Assembly: GCA_013407085.1 (NCBI GenBank)
Contig: JACCGJ010000636.1
Location: 1 to 64,000, forward strand
Reading direction: 5' to 3'
Origin: Atriophallophorus winterbourni
Taxonomy: Eukaryota > Platyhelminthes > Trematoda > Plagiorchiida > Microphallidae
Length of the DNA: 64,000 bases
Shown: positions 1-9,139 of the stretch, in pieces
Position numbering within the stretch: the stretch's first letter is position 1
Layout of the letters: each line of letters begins with the position of its first letter
The notes under the pieces: model-generated
What the model was told of the DNA's origin: nothing
The model's input: the letters and a program-made list of their open reading frames with translations, nothing else
The model's database searches: none
Translations under genes and position numbers: made by a program

Positions 1-178
1 GTTGCGTCCGACTATTTTCAACACTAAATTAACGCCTTGGTATGGTGGTAAGCACGTTTTCGGAAATGCGTCATTGCGGGTTTCTAGATCTAAGTTCGAC
101 AGAAATAAATGCGGCGATACTACTAGGTTTACAACAATCAAAAAGCGCACTACAGCATTACCAATGCCCCGTACTCTT
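1..178 (-). CDS. Candidate ninth exon of the RUSF1-like gene (partial)
   Basis: An AG acceptor at 180-179 opens a minus-strand frame that runs to the window edge without a stop. Its phase matches the end of the exon at 602 (AG plus A completes an arginine codon). A weak family resemblance is seen only near the end (GVNLVLK). The opposite strand is also open here, so the reading rests on phase and position. The next exon could instead lie outside the window. Confidence 0.35.
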
Positions 179-601
179 CTGTTTTAGAACGGAATAATAT
201 AAAAGTAGTTCAGCCTAAATGTAACCTGCCAGACTGGCGAAATATCGGACGGCTCATCTTGACATGTTTCGTAAAGTGATTGTCATTTCATGTTTTAAAA
301 ATTATTGGCCATAGATAATGGCTTACTAGTGCTAAGTGCGAAACTGAGTTAAATTAAAAAGCGGAAAGGGTCAATATAAGCCTGCATACACGTCCAAGCA
401 GATGTTCAGAATTTAGGGAAAAAGCTGTTCAATGAGGCGCAAACGGCTCCAATCAAACAAGATGGCAAACAACCGAATAAAATATCGCTGACATGGTATG
501 AAAATGTTTTGCAGCGTATTACATAAAACAGAGATATTACGACTATCGCTAGTAGACAAGAGTTGAAGGATAGATTCAGTTAAACATGCACTCGATCGTA
601 C

Positions 602-3600
602 CTGCAGGATATCACAGTCTCCGGGTCAGAGGTCAAGTGAACGCAAGGTGTTGCTGTTGACAACAAAATCGGTTCCTGTTCATTCACCCAGTGTACACTT
701 GGAAAATGCCTCTGTGAGACATTCAAGTTACCATCGTGAAAGGACTCCTGTAACCAACGTTGGACAGCGATTGAGAAACGGGAACGGTTGAATGTGGTAA
801 ACTTCAGGCAACGGACAGCACGGTAATTCGCATACAGATGAACAGTGGTCAAGACGAAAAACCCAAACCAGATCAACCTGTGGAGAGGATGTTATCAGAC
901 GGTTATCGTATTTTCGTAAATCGGAACGTAACTCGTCGAAATATGTGGTGAAAACCAAATAGCAAGATCAGGCTTGTGCAACCTTAAGTCTAGACGTAAT
1001 CCGTTGAGAGTGTCATATAAAACTACAAACGTAAAGCAGCAAAAAAGATTGAATATCATAAATCCTCATTTGCATACATTTCAATTACAGACGCACACCA
1101 GGTAGGGACAGTAGGCTCAGGATTCGTGTACCTTGAAACAATGGAGACATCACAAACAAGGTATAAACTTGTGAGTCACTGTTGGATAAAGTTGAAGTGA
1201 GTATCATCTTAGTGGTAACGGATTTCATTGACCTTAGCGACGTTTTCAGTGAAGGACTCCAGTGCTGAGGTGCCAGCAAAATGCAGTAACGCGGGGAACC
1301 ATTTTCGGAAGTCGATAACGATAAGAAATGTGAACAAAACAAAGTAACTAGCTCAAAGGTTGTAACAAACGGAATGGATATTTGATTCAGTGACGTGCAT
1401 CACATATAGCTTCTAATAATCAACTCAAAATCGAGTGTTACGTACAATGTCTGTTTGAGATGAACACCATATGGAAGTATTTCATGAATAGCAGAGACTC
1501 ATCCCTACTACCGCCCCCGGGTGTCACAACGTTGAAACCAATATTTTTCATGATAAAAATAGCGAGGCTTCTCCCACCACAATTATTCAGATATGTGAGA
1601 AATAGTTTCTGACGTTTGCATCAGACAAAGAATGAATGAATGAAAGCACGAGCCTGATCCAGGCAAAGTGCCGCACAGTCAGAGACTGCACGTTGGCGAT
1701 ATTACTGTCAGGTTGCCTAGGCGTAGGCAGATATGAGAAATAAAGAATAAAGATGGTATGGTATGGTATGAAAACACAAGCCTGATCCAGGCAAAGTGCC
1801 GCACAGTCAGCGACTGCACGTGGGCTAGGATACTGTCAGGTTGCCCAGGCCTAGACAGATATGAGGAAGAAAAAAGAACAGGAAATGGTAGTGAGACTTC
1901 AGTCGGTACGAACAGTGTTCAGATTTAAATGGTAGTTTCTTGACCAATCCTGAGTTCTCTAAGATTATGGACTCCCGATCGGTCTCGAATATTTTTGAAA
2001 TACGATTACATGGTCTGTTAATCAGTTGATTATTTTTTATCGTGTGTAGAAGAGGTGAACACGTACCTAGAGTTGAGACTGTCGGTAACAACAAAATGGT
2101 AATCACGAATTCCAGAGGTGGCTGGAATGCGCGGTGGCGCCGATTGAACTTGTTAGAAGTTTCTCGGTCGACGTTCGTATATCTCGCGTCAAATGGTAGT
2201 GAGACTCCAGCGTGTTTAAGCACGCAGCTCACTACCCGTGGCCAATCATTTTAGCACGGTGTTAGCACACGGCACAGAAGTACTGCACGTACTGATTTGG
2301 TTGCATTTGATAGATAAGATTGGTAATATAGCAACAGGATCAGGGGGCGTCAAAGTGCAGCTTTTCAAAACTTGAAATAAATTTTCAAAGTGAGCCATGA
2401 TGCGAGAACCCAGCCTCTTACAGACGAGAGTTAGACAGTCTAGAACACGAAATAAAAGGTGTGATAACACTAGGTCGATTGTGACTAATATTAAAATGTC
2501 ATCGCAGAAAACGTTTGCCCGCATGTCACAGCTACCATTGGTAATTCAGCAAGGGAGCTATCTGTTGGTTAATGGAAGGAGTTACATAATGTTGCAACAA
2601 ATCAGGTTAACCCGGTACAATTTAAAATACCACACGACCTTTTGCATACACAGTATAAATAATGAACTGATAAAAAATCTGACATACCCCCAATTTCCTG
2701 TTACAAAGTATACCGCGCATAGGTTGAACAAAAGAGCAATCAGATTCGATAAAGTTTCCTAGAGGGTGCAAAGAAACAAGGAACACTTCTAAATAATCGA
2801 CAACAATGTTACTGCTGAAATAATGTGTGAAACTCACTTGGCTATTATCTTTGGCAGACACGTCAGCTACATTATTCTTGATAGCTTGATGCAGAACGAT
2901 GGCAGCGCGAGTGGCACCACCCGAGACGCTGACAACAGACTGGGGGAAGAAAACAGTATGAAATCACAAGCTTGAGCCAGGTAAAGTGTCGTATAGTCAT
3001 TGACTGCATGTAGGCGAAGATACTGGCAGGTATCCCAGGCCAACAGAGATATACAAGAAATTAAACATAAAATGGTAGCGACACTCAGGTATGTTTTCGC
3101 ATGCAGCTCATTACAGATAGCTAATCAAGTTAGCACAGTGTGCGCTGCACAGTGTGTGTGTGTGATGTGATCCAGGCAAAGTGCCGCACAGGCAGAGATT
3201 GCAGGTGGGCTAAGATACTGTCAGGTTGCCCAGGCCTAGACAGATATGACTAAAGAAATAGAAAGAAAATAGAAATGGTAGTGAGACTCCAGCGTGTTTC
3301 AGCGTGCAGCTCACTACCGGTGGTCAATCAATTTAGCACGATGTTAGCCGCGCAGCATAGAAATACTGCACGATTGCACATCCGTGCACAGTACTACATG
3401 TACTACATGATTGCACATGCGTGTACGGAAGGGAGAGAAGCAATTTGAAGCCATCGTCCTCTTTATCCTTATGGACAGCATTACTCTGGTAGCAAGTACC
3501 AAGTGCTTAATTGTCATAGAACCGCCGTTAAAAATCCTAAGACGGAGAAAGGTTAGACGAAGCGGAAGACGGAGTTCAGTCAACGTTAAAGCATAAGCTG

Positions 3601-4737
3601 ATTAGTAGCCTGATTTGAACCAAAATTGACTCAGTTAAATTTATTTTAGATAAACACAACAACAGGTCAGAATGAATGTTATAAGAATTCAGAATTTAAA
3701 TCACATAAATAATATGATTTAGAGCATCTGAGACTGTATGTAAATCCGATTACGCCTGAGTAATTAATGCACATAGCTCAGAACGTTCAACACAACTGAA
3801 AGTAGATGCAGCCAAGAGTCTAAAGAGCATGAATGAGTGGAATGTGACCGAATGATGTTGATCTCGATTGAGTAAGCAATCGTCCGTTAAATAGGCTTGA
3901 CTAATAGCAAAGAAGTAAGCCGCAGAAGAGGAAGAGCTTATCTTGAGTGAGTCACATAGAACAAGGTTATAATGTAAAAATGTACTGTGAAAGAAGAACC
4001 ACCCTTTCGAAAATTAACGGACATACCTTGAAAATATTTGCAACACACACGATTGCTGTAAACATGTTCGGAAAAAACGGAGAACATAGTTCTAGGAACA
4101 GAGCACAGTCGTTTACAATGTCTGCGATCAATCTATTGTCATAAATGGAAGCAGTATGCTTACCTACCTCCATTTTTTGCAGTCACAATCAAGATAACTC
4201 CTACAATGTACGATAAACCTTATCAATATGCCTCACCCTTGCCAGCCAGCAAATGCTATTTTTCCAATCATCCCAGCACCATCTGAAATAAAATTGAAAT
4301 CCTTTCAGCATTCAAAAATTAGCTTCTGAATGTCATATGGGGTTATCGGAAAACTTACCTTTTAACATCCATGCTAGACTAGCTCCAAGGACAGTAGCGT
4401 GCGCGTTTCCAACACCAACGCCAACCAGTACGGCTTGTGCAGCAAGCGCTCCAGTTACGCTACTTGCCAATGCCTAAGAGACACAGCAATATGTTAAGGT
4501 AATAAAACTTACTTGGATGGTATCCCAGATTTGATATTCAAGGTAGTCGGGGCTGACAGTACGGGGATAACCCTTGGGCAAGAATAATTTCTGTTGCGCG
4601 GTCAGATAATAATAGAGATATACTTTTATATTTATTTGAATCGAGAACCACACAAATTCAAACCGATTATTCAAGTTTGCCAGAAAGGAAAAACTTCCGG
4701 AGGATCTTGAACGCTTCGTTGCAATAAAACTTTTCAT
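602..4737 (-). CDS. RUSF1: RUSF1-like protein (RUS/DUF647 family), eight exons, 3' end not in view
   Basis: Exons read on the minus strand: 4737-4513, 4473-4359, 4282-4237, 4200-4168, 4132-4027, 2939-2838, 2758-2688 and 877-602. All junctions are GT-AG and the phases agree throughout. The protein carries family hallmarks in order: FLPKGYPRTVSPDYLEYQ, a GVGVGN stretch, DGAGMIGKIAF, LDCDCKKWRLIADIVND, SGGATRAA, ADVSAKDNSQET and HLYANYRAVR. RUSF1 homologues are conserved membrane-associated proteins of unclear biochemical role in animals; plant RUS proteins act in UV-B and vitamin B6 related signalling. Five introns are 35-79 nt. Two are long: 1087 nt (4026-2940) and 1810 nt (2687-878), and both contain SINEs. 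The ATG at 4737 is the first in the exon, but residues before FLPKG are not conserved, so a further short intron near 4600 or an upstream first exon is possible. The C-terminal third is missing or lies in the candidate exon at 1-178. No frameshift was seen, so the gene looks functional. Confidence 0.93.
1085..1200. repeat. Unnamed dispersed repeat (second copy at 49056-49165)
   Basis: The words CAGGTAGGGACAGTAGGCTC, GGATTCGTGTACCTTGAAACA and ACAAACAAGGTATAAACTTGTG are matched with substitutions at 49065-49150. The copy lies in the long RUSF1 intron. No coding content was recognised. Confidence 0.55.
1636..1745 (-). repeat. SINE fragment in a RUSF1 intron
   Basis: This is the 3' module of the dispersed SINE seen many times in the window (core words CAGGCAAAGTGCCGCACAG, GATACTGTCAGGTTGCC and AGGCCTAGACAGAT in minus orientation). 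Only about 110 bp is present; the hairpin module is missing. It lies within the 2687-878 intron. Confidence 0.8.
1749..2330 (-). repeat. SINE interrupted by a Penelope fragment
   Basis: The 3' part of the SINE lies at 1749-1902 with a (GTATG)n tail, and the 5' part at 2191-2330. Between them sits a 288-bp Penelope-derived insertion. The 20 bp 1883-1902 and 2191-2210 are the same SINE sequence with one mismatch and form the target-site duplication. The hairpin arms GGTAGTGAG and CTCACTACC are complete in the right-hand part. Confidence 0.85.
1903..2190 (-). mobile_element. 5'-truncated Penelope 3' end with a 20-bp target duplication
   Basis: The part nearest 1903 matches the Penelope terminal repeats at 24646-24720 and 30041-30110: shared words are GAACACTGTTCGTACCGA, CAGGATTGGTCAAGAAA and TTAGAGAA, read on the minus strand. 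The sequence stops at ACCGA(C). That is the point where the other copies continue into the hammerhead-like motif and where cleavage is predicted. Flanking SINE bases are duplicated (1883-1902 and 2191-2210). It lies in an intron of the RUSF1-like gene. Confidence 0.8.
2955..3165 (-). repeat. Diverged full-length SINE in a RUSF1 intron
   Basis: Both SINE modules can be recognised: the CCAGGTAAAGTGTCG core and the GCAGCTCATTACAG hairpin module. Mismatches are frequent, so this is an old copy. It lies just upstream (gene sense) of the exon at 2939-2838 and is followed by a short (GT)n run. Confidence 0.75.
3168..3387 (-). repeat. Full-length SINE in a RUSF1 intron
   Basis: One of the best copies. 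The 3' core is at 3168-3250. The hairpin GGTAGTGAG ... CTCACTACC is at about 3277-3317, with an inner GCGTG repeat. The distal end reads TTAGCACGATGTTAGC ... GATTGCACATCCGTGC. Confidence 0.85.
3455..3590. repeat. Unnamed dispersed repeat (also at 48455-48580 and 60385-60480)
   Basis: The stretch around ACAGCATTACTCTGGTAGCA and GTACCAAGTGCTTAATTG recurs with mismatches at 48480-48575 and 60388-60480. It follows a SINE here and follows an RTE element at 60.4 kb, so it could be a 3' UTR relic of RTE. No open reading frame is shared. Confidence 0.55.
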
Positions 4738-5000
4738 GTTAAACTTCTCATCAAGTCAACTGAAAATTGTGATAGTTAGTGTGGTGATTCATTAACTCAT
4801 TTTTTTCGTATACATATCTCAAGGCTCTCCTTTTCTATTACAGCTACTGTACTCTTGTTCTAGAAGACTAAAGCCTTTCGAATGGGCCTTTGTCTCTTTC
4901 ATTCTCTGCACGTTTGCGTCTATATCACACTACAATTTAATCTTCGAAGGACAAAGCACTCCGCCCTGAACGTTTCGACGTGGGTCCAACCTCTTCGAAT
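4738..5000. other. 5' flank of the RUSF1-like gene
   Basis: About 260 bp between the presumed start codon and the SINE. No TATA-like or other motif stands out; a T-rich run is present. Promoter elements cannot be called from the sequence. Confidence 0.3.
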
Positions 5001-5228
5001 GCACGGATGTGCAATCGTGCAGCACTTCCGGGATACGCATCTAACACCGTGCTAAATTTATTTGCCACCGGCAGTGAGCTGCATGAGAGTACACACTGGA
5101 GTCTCACTTCTATTGCTATTTTCCTTCCCCTTATCTGTCTAGACCTGGACAGCCTGACAGTATCTTAGCCCATGTGCAGCGTATGACTGTGCGGCACTTT
5201 GCCTGGATTAGGATTGTCATTCCATACA
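5001..5228 (+). repeat. Full-length SINE, plus orientation, upstream of the RUSF1-like gene
   Basis: It starts GCACGGATGTGCAATCGTGC, passes through TGCTAAATTTATTTGCCACC and the GCAGTGAGCTGC/GGAGTCTCACT hairpin, then TCTGTCTAGACCTGGACAGC, and ends at a short CATAC repeat. It shows the family order in the forward sense. There is no clear tRNA A/B box, so the promoter class is unknown. Confidence 0.8.
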
Positions 5229-5611
5229 TACGTCGAATGACGGTAAACAATGGAAGCATTGGTTCTTCACTTTTACGAACTACATGACATACCTGGCCGT
5301 CGATTACAACGAAAAATTTCCTGTAATCGTTAACCTTATCAGCACGGATATTTTCGACTTTGTTGTCGACTGTAACTCATATGGATCAGCTATTAGTGTT
5401 CTCAATTCGCTGTATAAAACCTAAAAATATCGTGTAAGCGAGACACCTGCTGTGTACGTATCAATAGGAAGTTGGTGAATCATTGGACCAATATCTACGA
5501 AAACTGAAACGTTTCGCCAGAGACTGTTCCTTCAAAGCAGTTACTGCTGACGAATATTGTGAAGAAACTATCCGCGATTCGTTTATCAGAGGAAATATTT
5601 CAAATAATGTG

Positions 5612-5840
5612 ATGTGATGCGAAAGCACAAACCTGATCCAGGCAAAGTGCAGCACAGTCAGAGACTGCACGCGGGCTGAGATACTGTCAGGTTGTCCAGG
5701 CTTAGACAGATGAGAAGGAAAATAGAAATGGTAGTGAGACTCCAGCTTGTTTCACCATGTAGCTCACTATCGGTGGCCAATCAATTTAGCACGATGTTAG
5801 CCGCACAGCACAGAAATACTGCACGATTGCACATCCGTGC
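5612..5840 (-). repeat. Full-length SINE
   Basis: Minus orientation, starting GCGAAAGCACAAACCTGATC and ending GATTGCACATCCGTGC. Both modules are present. It abuts the Gypsy protease relic. The 5229-5611 stretch before it holds no recognised gene. Confidence 0.82.
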
Positions 5841-6830
5841 CGCGTTCAGTATTTAGGCATCACCATATCCTACAACCCTATTTGTACCGCAAATGGCGTT
5901 GCACTTATCTCTTTGCTCAATACCGGTAGTTCGGACACCTATATATCAGCTGGTATCGTCCGTTCTAACAACTGGAAAGTCTATCAATATCGTACAAATA
6001 TAACAAACGCTTATACAAACTTGTTGAGTCAGACAGGACATTATTTTATCGATTTGAATTATCATGATTTAACTTACAAGCATGTTGAGCTTTCAATACT
6101 GTCTCAGTTATGTTTTGATGCCATTCTCGGGAATGATTTCTTGATGTAATTCAGTGACGTAAGCATCTATTTTGGTGGTTCGAAACCAAGGCGTTAAGAG
6201 GGCACCCTCCTAACGATTATGATGTACCCTCACACGTTCGCTCTGTCGTTACCAGATAAATCCAAACCATGTCCACGTTCCAAATGCACACACTGGCCGC
6301 TTGGACTCCAGATCAACGTCGCATTCTGGTCTCGTTCTGTTTTTCTGGCTGTTTGGTTAGAACAACGCATAGATCTATAGAACGCAACGACAGTCTCTGC
6401 TGCAATATCAACGATACACCCATCATAACACAAGGCTTTCCTTATTTGCATTTAATTATGCCCGCGTCGAACTGCCAGTATTGTATTGTGGTGCTCACAT
6501 CCTTATCCGTTTGGTTCACTTTCACCCGATTACCGGCCAATCACAACAAAATCCAGAGTTTTGACAACCGCGGATCAGAGATTTCGCAAAAACGAAATCG
6601 AAAAGCTTTGATTTTATTATCGAACCTTCCAGGTCGCCATGGTGAGCACAGGTTTAAATGACGAAAATCACAAACGCAAGATGGTGGTGAATTTCAGCCG
6701 TACTATGAATCACTTTACGCAACTCGACGCATAACCTTTGCCACGAATCGACGAAATGACTGACGAAGCCAACAAATCATTCGAGCTACTCAAATCTGCT
6801 CTATACAAAGTTACTTTACTGACTTACTGA
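5841..6830 (+). mobile_element. CsRn1-like Ty3/Gypsy relic (protease, RT start, RNase H edge)
   Basis: A retropepsin open frame at 5913-6149 has the active-site word LLNTGSSDTYIS and the ILGNDFL flap end. Beyond it, translations with frameshifts give the RT entry PITTKSR, then NHKRKMVVNFSRTMN and QLDA-PLPRIDEM. The next residues jump to EANKSFELLKSAL, the RT-RNase H connection, so most of the RT is deleted. This order is that of the Ty3/Gypsy pol, closest in wording to the CsRn1 group of trematodes. No LTR was found next to it. Confidence 0.75.
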
Positions 6831-6869
6831 ATTTTTAATGAAATAATCAGTATTGCCGTCTAGCGGTTT

Positions 6870-7440
6870 CAACTATTGAGTTGGATGCTTCGCTAATTTG
6901 TGTTGAGGATCCAATGCTATTTTGCCGGAAAACCGAACCAACGCTGATACAGGCCCGAGATTTTTCTGCCTGAGATTTGTTCCGTAAGCAAATTCATATC
7001 CTCCGGGAAACAAAAATCCGGCTGGCTCCATTCTTCGAAAATTCTTCAAGATTTCCACTTAATTATAAAACGGGGTCTACACCCTTGCCATGTGTATCAA
7101 ACCCTCACACAACCTCCACAGTTGTATTTCGATTCTCCTAATTTCGATGAATTTATGATTTCTTACTCATCTCAATCATCGCTTACTCCTAATTACCTTC
7201 CATTTTTTAGAACAATATCAACGCATCTTTCCCACTTTTCCTTCTGGATAAAATCGAGATAAAAACTTTAATGTTTTTAGATGATACCGAATGTTTTCTT
7301 ACTCACTGTAAATTTAATATTGATTATTAAACGCAAAATATTTCAAAATTAAGATAACTTCCGTTATTCTTCTTCTTATTAATGACAGGCGATAGAGGGT
7401 CAAGCCTTTGTATGTGGATCTCTTTATATCAGCAACATAG
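6870..7440. other. No gene; LINE-like 3' UTR fragment at 6870-7075
   Basis: The words GAGATTTGTTCCGTAAGC and TTCGAAAATTCTTCAAGA recur at 14280-14400 in the 3' UTR of LINE-j, and more loosely at 28880-28980. The rest (7080-7440) is AT-rich and holds nothing I recognise. Confidence 0.4.
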
Positions 7441-7469
7441 TACAGGAGAACCTCAGTGGAAGAAATCCC

Positions 7470-8556
7470 GATGACTTGGCAGCGTCGCTCAAGTGTCCCT
7501 GCTATATTTTTGCAGATTATGTCAAGATTATCGGATCACTGGATGAACAGGATCTTCTTGAGGATATAGAAAAAGTCATCAAGTGGTCTGCTACATGGGA
7601 TCTACCAGTTAACTTCACAAAAAGCTATCTTTTGTCTAAAGTCATTAAGAAGCTAGAGGTGGCTGGTCCAGATGGTATACTGGAGATAAATGGGGTACCG
7701 AAAGTTCGTGACTTAGGTATAGAAGTTTCAGGGGACTTTAAATGGGCTGATCAATGCGCAGCCGCTGCACAACGCGCTAGGAGAGAGCTTTTTCGCCTTC
7801 GTGCAGTTTTATCCTGCAGGTCCCCAGAGGTTTTCATACCATTATACAAAGCGGTCGTCAGACCACATCTCGAGTATTGCGTTCAAGCATGGTCACCTTA
7901 TTTGGAAAAGGATATTGCCAAGCTGGAAGGTGTTCAACGTTTAGCTACTCGTATGATTGTTGGGCAATCGGGTAGGTCGTATCAGGAACGATTGCTGAGT
8001 CTAGAGCTCTTCTCACTAAAAAGGAGGAGGCTACGTGGGGACCTGATTGAAACCTTCAAAATCATGTCAGGTTTCAGTACTATTCATCCCAGTGAATTGT
8101 ACGCTCTAGCGCCAAGTGTGGGTACTCGAGGCCACCCATTAAAACTGGCCAAGCGACATGTCAGGTCAAATGTTCGTAAGTTCTTCTTTAGTGAGAGGGT
8201 AGTAAATTACTGGAATCGACTTCCTAAAGAAGTTGTTTGTTCTACTTCGGTAGGGGGTTTCAAAAATAGACTTGACTCTGTGTGGCCTTCATTATTTCCT
8301 GATTTTTATCCGTAAGGGAATAGTTGGTATGATCCTCATGTTGTCTTTGGAACGCACTAATGCTTCTCCTCACCTATTGGTGAGGGGAGTTTTTCTGTTG
8401 CATTCCAGATTACTCTCATACCAGAAGATATTTGTGAAAATATTGTTTGAAGTGGTGGACGCTCTTCTGTGGCATACCACCGAAAGAAATCTGGACGCTC
8501 GATTGGCTCGTTAGCCACATACAGTCCTGTGCAAACTGAACTGAACTGAACTGTGT
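7470..8556 (+). mobile_element. CR1-a LINE, 5'-truncated, with reverse transcriptase C-terminal half
   Basis: The open frame 7476-8315 (279 aa) begins inside the RT just before the catalytic motif, here FADY rather than FADD. It continues through the thumb-like region (KAVVRPHLEYCVQAWSPYL) and the C-terminal block (FFSERVVNYWNRLP). The 3' UTR has the conserved small hairpin at 8366-8389 and ends in (CTGAA)n at about 8540-8556. The mutated catalytic aspartate and the truncation mean it is dead. It belongs to the same family as 8916-11040 and 39340-40110. Confidence 0.88.
8366..8389 (+). other. CR1-a 3' UTR hairpin
   Basis: CTCCTCACC, loop TATT, GGTGAGGGGAG. Equivalent hairpins occur at a matching place in the other LINE copies. 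Confidence 0.7.
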
Positions 8557-8845
8557 TGTACAGCTTCGCCGTGATTACAGGCAGTACATTATCCATTAGT
8601 TGCTTGAACTGGTTTCAGATCTTACAATACAATTATACAATACAATTATATTTAGAGCAGAAGGAGTACAAAAGTTCCATTTAAGCTCTTTCTTGAACCG
8701 GCATAACTACCAACGCCTCGGGTATCCTGAGAGGTGGACTCGTTTCTCAAAGCAGTCGTCTTTGGCGAACCAGAGAAATTGATCGGTGCTGCAATAACCT
8801 CTTCCGAAAGCGCATTCCACAATACAGAGAAATTTGAGTGTAATC
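8557..8845 (-). mobile_element. Remnant of a LINE C-terminus (minus)
   Basis: Minus translation gives a WNALSEEVI block like the WNSLPEEVV box of CR1-type RT proteins, then an FKKELKWN-like end, with frameshifts. The remnant lies directly beyond the end of the Penelope element whose hammerhead-like motif is at 8862-8915, so Penelope probably inserted into this LINE. Confidence in its family is low. Confidence 0.5.
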
Positions 8846-8861
8846 GGTAAAAGCAGTTTTT

Positions 8862-8915
8862 GGGTAACGTTTCACTTCTGGCACAGAAGCTTCTTCAGAT
8901 CAAGGGTGACAGTCA
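8862..8915 (-). ncRNA. Hammerhead-ribozyme-like motif of Penelope copy 2
   Basis: Minus strand: TGTC (cleavage expected after this C, between 8908 and 8907), then ACCCTTGAT as a tiny stem I. Next is the core CTGAAGA, then stem II GCTTCTG-TGC-CAGAAGT (7 bp with one G-T), then GAAAC and GTTACCC as the stem III 3' arm. One extra A sits between the core and stem II compared with the canonical hammerhead. The stem III 5' arm has been cut off by the CR1-a insertion that ends at 8916. Hammerhead motifs in Penelope elements are known. Confidence 0.68.
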
Positions 8916-9070
8916 GTTCAGTTCAGTTCAGTTAGCACAGGACGATATGTGGCAGTCGCCAATCGAGCGTCCAGAATACTTCCGGTGGTAAGCCAAAAGA
9001 GCGTCCACCACTTCGAATAGTAGGTTCAATATTCTTCTGGTATGACTTTGGCTGGAATGCAACAGAAAAA

Positions 9071-9093
9071 CTCCCTCACCCAACAGGTGAGGA
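9071..9093 (-). other. CR1-a 3' UTR hairpin (second copy)
   Basis: CTCCCTCACC, loop CAACA, GGTGAGGAG on the plus strand; the same structure reads in the element sense. Confidence 0.7.
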
Positions 9094-9139
9094 GAGGCAT
9101 TAGTGCGTTCCAACGACAAATTGAAGAACAACTATAAAA

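Noticed and set aside
2..187. Open frame of 61 codons on the plus strand at the window start
   Set aside because: It is antisense to the phase-compatible RUSF1 exon candidate and has no family pattern.
3967..4173. Single-exon 68-codon gene on the minus strand
   Set aside because: It is a RUSF1 exon (4132-4027) read through its two neighbouring introns.
6745..6790. CTGACGAAGCC as a further hammerhead core
   Set aside because: No stem II or GAAAC follows, and the sequence reads as Gypsy RNase H edge coding (EMTDEANKSFELL).
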